A stretch of DNA of 13,500 bases from Neocallimastix lanati (nom. inval.) (Eukaryota; Neocallimastigomycota; Neocallimastigomycetes; Neocallimastigales; Neocallimastigaceae). Positions 7,659-13,500 of the stretch are shown here, in pieces (the first letter of the stretch is position 1; each line of letters opens with the position of its first letter). The notes beneath the pieces are model-generated. The model saw only the letters and a program-made list of their open reading frames with translations. It had not been told where the DNA came from and did no database searches. Both the position numbers and the translations under genes were made by a program. The stretch is taken from positions 64,001-77,500 of the forward strand of contig JACVTC010000011.1 in NCBI GenBank assembly GCA_016946835.1, given 5' to 3'.

Positions 7659-9780
7659 GTATTATATAAAAATATTTTTTATTGCCATAAAGATACAAAA
7701 TGAATTATTTGAAATTTAATTAAAATATACATATCTACAAACATAATATATTAAAATAAATAAATATATATATATTTCATTGTCATTATTATTTATATTA
7801 TATTATTTAATTGATTATTATATACTTAATAGTATAAATAATAAAATACTTTCAAATAAAAAAATAAATATTGAATTGCAAAAAAATCAACTGATAAAAA
7901 CTATTAAAGCTAATTATAACGCTAAGCCTTTACATCAACATATCCAAATTAAAAATGAAGAAGATATAGATTTTTATAAAGGATTAGCTGGAAAAACTGG
8001 TGGTGAAATAATTATTGAAATGTTACAACGTCTTGGTGTTGATACTATTTTTGGTTATCCTGGTGGATATGCCCTTCCAATTATTGATAGTATGAACAAG
8101 TATAGAGATATAAGGTATATTGTTCCACGTCATGAACAAGGCGCTGGTCATATGGCTGAAGGTTATGCGAAATCTACAGGTAAAGTTGGTGTTGTTATTG
8201 TAACTTCTGGTCCTGGTGCTACGAATATTATCACACCATTAGCTGATGCTTTAAATGATGGTATTCCTTTAGTAGCTTTTTCTGCTCAAGTTCCAACATA
8301 TGCTGTTGGTACTGATGCTTTCCAAGAAGCTGATATGGTTGGTATTAGTCGTTCCTGCACAAAGTGGAATTGTATTATTAAAGATATTAAAGAATTACCT
8401 CGACGTATTGAAGAAGCCTTTAAGATTGCAACTACTGGTCGTCCTGGTCCAGTTCTTCTAGATATTCCTAAAGATATTAGTGCTGGTAAATTAACTAAAG
8501 AATTAGAAAAATTTTATGGTTTAAATTTCCCACCATGTGAACCTTATCTTTTCAGCGATAATCCTGAAGGTGAATTAAGAAAATCTATTCATCATGCTGC
8601 AAGAATGATTAATAATGCCGAACGTCCAGTCATCATAGCTGGTGCTGGTATTTTCAATCATCCAAGTGGTCCAAAAGCATTGAAAGCACTTTCTAGAAAA
8701 GCTAATATCCCTGTTGCCACCTCTTTTCAAGGTATAGGTTGCTTCAATGAAAATGATCCTATGGCTCTTCATATGATCGGTATGCATGGTAGTGTTTATG
8801 GTAATTTGGCTATTCAAGCAGCAGATGTTGTTATTGTTTTAGGTTCTCGTATGGACGAAAGAGCCACTGCCAATACGGATCTTTATTGTATTGGTGCAAG
8901 AAAAGCTGAAAAAAGAGGATATGGTGGAATTATTCAATTTGAAATTCAACCAAAGAATATTAACAAAAAAGTACAAGTTACTGAAGCTGTAGAAGGTGAT
9001 GTCACTGAAAACATTATAAGGATGTTACCTTTAATTCAATCTCATCCACATAAACAATGGAATAATCAAATTCAAAAATGGAAAAAGAAATATGCTTTTA
9101 CTTATGATAGAGCTATTCAAAACCAAGAAATTATTAAACCACAACATGTTATTGAAGAATTAAATCGATTAACTGAAAGAATAAAAAGAAACATAATAAT
9201 TACTACTGGAGTTGGTCAACATCAAATGTGGGCTGCTCAATTCTTCCGTTGGAAATATCCAAAATCATTAATATCATCTGGTGCTTTAGGTACCATGGGA
9301 TTTGGTGTACCTGCTGCTCTTGGTGTAAAATTAGGTAATCCTGAAAAAATGGTTATTGATATTGATGGTGATTCTTCATTCTCTATGACTGGTCAAGAAT
9401 TAGCTACTGCAAAACAATATAATATCCCAATAAAGGTAATCATCATGAATAATTCTGCACAAGGTATGGTAAGACAAATGCAAGAAAAATACTATGAAGA
9501 ACGCTATAGCCAAACTATTATGGTAAATCCTGATTTTGATAAATTATGTAAAGCCATGGGTTGTGAAACTATTCACACTTCTAATAAGGCTTCCTTAACA
9601 AAAGATTTAAAGAAATTTATTGCTTTCAATCACCCAACTCAATCAATTGTTTTAATTGTTGATGTTGATCAAGGTGAAATTGTATACCCAGTTGTTGGTG
9701 CAAACGATGGTTTACATGAAATGGATTTGGGAAATTTATATAATTTAAATGAACCTAACTATGAAGAAAAATACTTTTAA
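7546..9780 (+). CDS. ILV2: Acetolactate synthase (acetohydroxyacid synthase), catalytic subunit
   Basis: Thiamine-diphosphate, FAD and Mg-dependent enzyme that joins two pyruvates to 2-acetolactate, or pyruvate plus 2-oxobutyrate to 2-aceto-2-hydroxybutyrate. This is the first common step of valine, leucine and isoleucine synthesis. Coding is join(7546-7658, 7833-9780), 686 residues, against 687 in yeast Ilv2. The start is the first ATG after an in-frame TAA (7540-7542); the first in-frame ATG of exon 2 lies inside the conserved domain. Residues 1 to about 75 are Ser/Lys-rich and poor in acids at the start, a likely organelle presequence. The ThDP N-domain (about 92-255) has PGG, catalytic Glu139 in HEQGAGHMAEGY, and GTDAFQEAD. 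The middle domain (about 275-415) has RMDERAT and GGIIQFEIQPKNINKKVQ. The C-domain (about 470-640) has the ThDP motif GDG (550-552) with Asp551 and Asn578 as metal ligands. Tyr117 and Met587 replace yeast Ala117 and Trp586. No regulatory subunit (ILV6) is nearby. Confidence 0.97.
7659..7832 (+). other. ILV2: ILV2 intron, 174 bp, GT-AG, phase 2
   Basis: The donor is CCAG/GTATTA and the acceptor CTTAATAG/T. Among the AG dinucleotides between the donor and the conserved domain, only the one at 7831-7832 joins the frames without a stop; those at 7691, 7908, 7925, 7959, 7962 and 7968 have the wrong phase. The intron is more AT-rich than the exons. Retaining it would place TAA at 7744-7746 in the exon 2 frame. 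The branch site is unclear, with TTGAT about 20 nt upstream of the acceptor as the best guess. Confidence 0.8.
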
Positions 9781-9994
9781 ATAGGATGGAAATGAAATTA
9801 AAATTTTTATTTTCTTTATAAATAATAATAATAATAATAATAATAATAAACATAAAATAAAAATAGAATAATAATTTAAAAAAAAAAAATTTTTTTTAAT
9901 AATTAATAATATATTAATAAATATAAACGGTTTTCATTGAATCTATTAATATTATAAATGTTTAGAAAGTGATAGATTATATTGATAACGATAT

Positions 9995-10038
<44 letters not shown>

Positions 10039-10108
10039 AAAAGAAAAAAAAATTACGATAAAATGAGAAATCTCTATTAGAATTTAAATTAAACAAATAT
10101 TAAGATAT
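9781..10108 (+). other. ILV2 3' flank with candidate poly(A) signals and A-rich tracts
   Basis: After the TAA stop there is an AAT microsatellite (about 9821-9849) merging into AATAAA at 9845-9850, with a second at about 9856. These are plausible polyadenylation signals 65-80 bp past the stop. An A12-T8 palindromic tract follows (9878-9897), then a run of about 38 A (9999-10036) with G-interrupted A beyond it. No further gene is seen. Confidence 0.5.
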
Positions 10109-10231
10109 TATTATAAATTAATAATGAATAATTATATTGAAAGATTATTATAAAATATATTATAAATTAATAATGAATAATTATATTAAAATATTATTAT
10201 AAAATATATTATAATTTAATAATTATATATT
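10109..10231. repeat. 49-bp tandem repeat, about 2.4 copies
   Basis: Units at 10110-10158 and 10159-10207 differ at only two positions. A third, partial and diverged copy starts at 10208. The core is ATTATAAATTAATAATGAA. No coding content. Confidence 0.9.
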
Positions 10232-10309
10232 ATTTATAATCTCTTTTCTTAAAAATTTAAATAAACATTTTTAAATTAAATCTTGCAAATATGATGTTTA
10301 ATATGATTT

Positions 10310-10868
10310 AAATTATTTATATATTACTTATTTATTATTTATTTATTTATTAATTTATGTATATATTTATCTACTTATTTATATATGAATATGAATTGAT
10401 GTATTTATAAATTTATATATTAATTTAGTTATCTTTTATTAATTTATTTTATATTTATTATTTATTATATATTTATTTTATATTTATTATTTATTATATA
10501 TTTATTATATATTTATTATTTATTATATATTTATTTTATATTTATTATTTATTATATATTTATTATATATTTATTATTTATTATATATTTATTTTATATT
10601 TATTATTTATTATATATTTATTTTATATTTATTATTTATTATTTATTTATTTTATATTTATTATATATTATTTATTATTTATTTATTCTATATTTATTAT
10701 TTATTATTTATTTATTTATATATTTAATATTTAGTATTTAATATTTAATATTTAATATTTATTTTTTATTATTTATTTATTTTATATTAATTATCATTTA
10801 TTTATTTTAAATTTATTATTTATTATTTATTTTATATTTATTATTTATTATTTATTTTATATTTATTT
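10310..10868. repeat. ATTTATT array with an ordered 29-bp unit
   Basis: About 560 bp of ATTTATT-type simple sequence. Between 10467 and 10640 it resolves into six exact-length 29-bp units in two variants that differ by one base (ATTTATTTTATAT, type A, or ATTTATTATATAT, type B). The order is A B A B A A, preceded by a partial A. Further out the array decays into TATTTATT and TATTTAATATTTAA repeats. No gene. Confidence 0.9.
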
Positions 10869-11093
10869 TTATTGAACTCTATATCTTTATGTCTTAACAT
10901 TTAACAATTATGTAACCTATTTTAATATGTTTTGTTTTATTAAATATAATTAATTATTCCCTTTTAAAAAAAAATTTAATATTTAGTTTTAAAATAAATT
11001 TTAGCTGTTATTAATATATATATATTAAAATGTATCTTCATGGATTTTATTTAAATATGGTGTTTAAAATTTCACAAATTTCATAAATCTAAT
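10869..11093. other. AT-rich intergenic DNA, nothing recognised
   Basis: Non-repetitive A/T-rich DNA between the ATTTATT array and the first dispersed repeat copy. It has no open frame of note. Confidence 0.6.
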
Positions 11094-11300
11094 ATAATTT
11101 TTCCTCTTTTTTTTTCTGTATATAAATTTATAAGATTTAAAAAACCATAAAAAATCATTCTAAATTTAACAAATATATAAATTCTATTATTATGGCTAAA
11201 AACATTAATTTTTGACTATTTTTTTATATTTAATTTTATTTATTAAAAATAATTCACATTTATCTCTAACATTTGTTTATACAAAATATATATTATATAA
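11094..11300 (+). repeat. Dispersed repeat family, copy 1
   Basis: Shares with two later copies the ordered blocks ATAATTTTTCC, then CCATAAAAAATCA (11145-11157), then TATGGCTAAAAACATTAATTT (11191-11211), and with copy 2 a further TTTATACAAAAT block. The CCATAA and TTATGG blocks are complementary and could pair across a 30-40 nt loop. The ends are approximate. The orientation given is arbitrary. Confidence 0.7.
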
Positions 11301-11804
11301 TGAAATAATATATAAATTGATTTTTAACTATAATAAATTTATATTTAACAATTATTTAATATTATCATATTATTAATCATAAAATAATAGTTTATTAATA
11401 AAAGTTAATCTAAATCAAGAAATTTAATGATTGTTTTACTTTGATTTCAGATTTAAAGCTCTTAATATATACTATATTGGTATATATAATAACATATATA
11501 TAATAATTTATGTTTTATTATAAAATATTACGAATAACGTTAAAAAATCATATAATTTTTTTACAAGATTTTGCAAATTTTATAAAAATTATTATATTAT
11601 TTCGTATTTAATTATATTAAATCAATTACAATGTTACTAATGACGATGCTCTTCTATTAAAAAAATAAAACTATTTATTTATTTATTACAAGTTAATTAA
11701 CGATATATTAAATTTAAATATTTCCTTTTATAAAAAAATTAATTAGTTAATATATAATAATTTATCTTTATGGAATATATAGATAAGTTATTTAATATTT
11801 AAAC

Positions 11805-11990
11805 ATAATTTTTCCACTTTTTTTGTATAATTTAAGATTAAAAAAGCCATAAAAAATCATAAACCATTTTTAAATAAAATAATCTCATTAATATGGCTAA
11901 AAATGTTAATTTATGAGTATTTTTATTATATATTCAAATTATTTTTATATTTATTTATAATATTTATTTATACAAAATGTATACTTAATT
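11805..11990 (+). repeat. Dispersed repeat family, copy 2
   Basis: ATAATTTTTCCACT, AGCCATAAAAAATCAT (11845-11860), ATATGGCTAAAAATGTTAAT (11891-11910) and TTATGAGTATTTTTA occur in the same order as in copy 1. The pairing arms here extend to AGCCAT/ATGGCT. It is in the same orientation as the other copies, about 711 bp after copy 1. Confidence 0.7.
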
Positions 11991-12015
11991 TTATATAAAA
12001 TTAAGGAACTAACTT

Positions 12016-12055
12016 ATGGCAGTGGTTGATAATAATAATAATAATAATAATAATG

Positions 12056-12125
<70 letters not shown>

Positions 12126-12195
12126 TTTAAAAAAAAAAACTTTTCATTTTTTATTTAATTTTTATAAATTAAAAATGTTTATATCAAATTATTAA
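12016..12195 (+). other. AAT microsatellite with an ATG-led poly-Asn frame, doubtful gene
   Basis: About 31 AAT units (12028-12122) with GAT at both 12028 and 12055. An ATG at 12016 opens MAVVD directly in the Asn frame and runs through the repeat to KYLKKKTFHF and a stop at 12193-12195, 59 codons in all. Asn runs are common in proteins of AT-rich genomes, and the bases just before the repeat (GGCAGTGGTTG) are unusually GC-rich for this region. There is no domain and no support beyond the frame. CTAAC then CAG at 12010-12022 could alternatively be a branch site and 3' splice site. Confidence 0.2.
12028..12122. repeat. (AAT)n microsatellite, about 31 units
   Basis: Almost perfect AAT trinucleotide run with one internal GAT. 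The last 20 units are uninterrupted, so the length is likely variable between strains. Confidence 0.95.
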
Positions 12196-12619
12196 ATTAA
12201 TCATTAAATAGTAAGATTAAAATATAAAACGTAAAATAAATAAATAAAAAAAATTTATATAAATATATAAGATAGTGTAGTGATTAATATATATAGTATA
12301 AAATTGTATTCAAAAATTATAAATAAGATATTCTAATTGATATTTAATATTAATTGGTCATTTTGGAATTATAATAAGTAATTTTTTTTTAAGTTTGATT
12401 TATGATATTTTATAATGCTACAATAGTTATTAAAAAAAAAACTATAAAATGATTAATTTAATAATTTGATATCAAAAAAAAAAAAAAATTAATGTAATTC
12501 AATAAATAAAATTTTTCCTTTTGTTTAAAAAAACAATTAAAAATATATATATTACTTTGTACTTCATGAATTGTATATTATATGTATAAATTGTTTTTTA
12601 ATAATTTATAATTCTAAAT

Positions 12620-12750
12620 ATAATTTTTCCACTACTTTTATAAAAATTCTAATACTTTTTGATCTTAAAATAACCATAAAAAATCATTAAATTTTTACCA
12701 TTATTATGGCTAAAAACATTAATTTATGAATATATTTTTATAATTTATTT
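12620..12750 (+). repeat. Dispersed repeat family, copy 3
   Basis: ATAATTTTTCCACT, CCATAAAAAATCATTA (12674-12689) and TTATGGCTAAAAACATTAAT (12704-12723), followed by TTATGA. The segment between the pairing blocks is shorter than in copies 1 and 2 (about 36 against 50 nt counted over the whole hairpin). It runs directly into the left member of the 92-bp direct repeat. Confidence 0.7.
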
Positions 12751-12842
12751 ATATTTATTTAAAATTATTTATTTCAGTAATATGATGTATTATTTTTTTT
12801 ATATTGATATAAAAATAATTAAAAAAATGTATATATAATATT
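12751..12842 (+). repeat. 92-bp direct repeat, left copy
   Basis: Matches 13065-13156 at a constant offset of 314 bp with a single difference (A at 12812, G at 13126). It contains ATTTATTTCAGTAATATGAT and ATTGATATA blocks. It is too similar and too long to be chance, even in AT-rich DNA. Confidence 0.95.
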
Positions 12843-13064
12843 TATAAGAATGTATACGTAGTAATTAAAAATGAATAACGTAATATCAAGAGATAAAAAA
12901 TAATGACTTAAAAATATTGAAAAATGTAGGACTTAACAGAGAAAAAAATAAAAAAATAAAAATAATATATTAAGGAGAGATTATTTATAAAAGAGAAATT
13001 TTTATGAGAATTTTTTGTTAAATATATATATTAATTATTAGTGTTATACTTCGAAATCTCAATA

Positions 13065-13156
13065 ATATTTATTTAAAATTATTTATTTCAGTAATATGAT
13101 GTATTATTTTTTTTATATTGATATAGAAATAATTAAAAAAATGTATATATAATATT
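13065..13156 (+). repeat. 92-bp direct repeat, right copy
   Basis: Second member of the pair, 91 of 92 positions identical to 12751-12842. The 222-bp spacer between them (12843-13064) is unrelated AT-rich DNA with purine-rich stretches (near 12935-13010) and no open frame. Confidence 0.95.
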
Positions 13157-13251
13157 ATAAATAACTCTATTGATAAGATTTTAATACATATATTAATATA
13201 TATTAACTTTTTTTAATATATATTATTAAGTAAGAAAATTCTAAATCAAAT

Positions 13252-13362
13252 TTACTTATTCATTCTTAAAACAGTTGTATAAATTACTTTAGGAATGCTA
13301 AGTTTTTTATTTAATCCAAAATCTCATAAAATATACATGATTGTATTAAAACTTTCATTATA
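13252..13362 (-). pseudogene. Possible protein-kinase remnant (DFG segment)
   Basis: On the minus strand a frame reads MYIL, TGA (13326-13324), then DFGLNKKLSIPKVIYTT and VLRMNK before TAA at 13254-13252. Hydrophobic residues followed by DFGL and a basic pair resemble kinase subdomain VII, with the in-frame stop where a small residue usually sits. No HRD loop or APE motif was found around it, so it could be chance. If real it is a dead fragment. Confidence 0.15.
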
Positions 13363-13500
13363 AAAGGTTCATTTTATAATGATATTATATAATCTTAATT
13401 AAAAATAATTTAAAATTATTTTAGATATAAAATTTTGTAATATATTTATTATATATTGTTAACAAACAATACAGAGATATACAGCATAAACATTTATGCT

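Noticed and set aside
7780-7833. Exon 2 frame extended upstream to a TTG start
   Set aside because: This stretch is intron. A TTG start is unlikely in a fungus, the peptide is not conserved, and splicing at 7659-7832 explains the gene better.
8575-8817. Minus-strand open frame inside ILV2
   Set aside because: Antisense shadow of a strongly conserved coding exon, with no recognisable content.

Overview
The window looks like nuclear DNA of an extremely AT-rich fungus, most likely an anaerobic gut fungus (Neocallimastigomycota). This is an inference. It rests on one spliced, fungal-type gene with A/T-ending codons, embedded in intergenic DNA that is almost all A and T, full of homopolymer runs, AAT microsatellites and TTTTA or ATTTATT arrays. 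Another AT-rich early-diverging fungus cannot be excluded.

One intact gene is visible: acetolactate synthase (ILV2 type), plus strand, exon 1 at 7546-7658, a 174-bp intron at 7659-7832 and exon 2 at 7833-9780. It gives a 686-residue protein that keeps yeast Ilv2 numbering closely (catalytic Glu139, Pro192, Ala200, Asp379 fall at the same numbers). Exon 1 supplies a presequence expected to send the enzyme to the mitochondrion-derived organelle, a hydrogenosome in anaerobic fungi. Two residues lining the herbicide and substrate channel are naturally changed: Tyr at yeast Ala117 and Met at yeast Trp586.

Left part (1-3821): a minus-strand coding-like fragment with a plausible intron and two frame breaks (about 142-700); a GC-richer insertion on the minus strand with a poly(A) tail, 9-bp target duplications and a tRNA-like pol III box pair, best read as a SINE (820-1449); a candidate solo LTR of about 1.2 kb with TGT...ACA ends and a 5-bp duplication (1495-2693); a small decayed coding-like patch (3136-3226); and a second GC-richer island bounded by an 8-bp direct repeat (3592-3821).

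Middle (3822-7545): gene-free DNA with an 84-bp tandem duplication, a 27-bp near-perfect hairpin, a 560-bp TTTTA-type minisatellite built on a 17-bp unit, and two further inverted repeats.

Right part (9781-13500): the 3' flank of ILV2, a 49-bp tandem repeat, an ATTTATT array with an ordered 29-bp unit, three dispersed copies of an undescribed short repeat, an AAT microsatellite that could encode poly-Asn, a 92-bp direct repeat pair, and a faint kinase-like DFG remnant. Apart from ILV2 the window is mostly repeats, mobile-element debris and decayed gene pieces. No operon, CRISPR array, tRNA or rRNA gene was seen.
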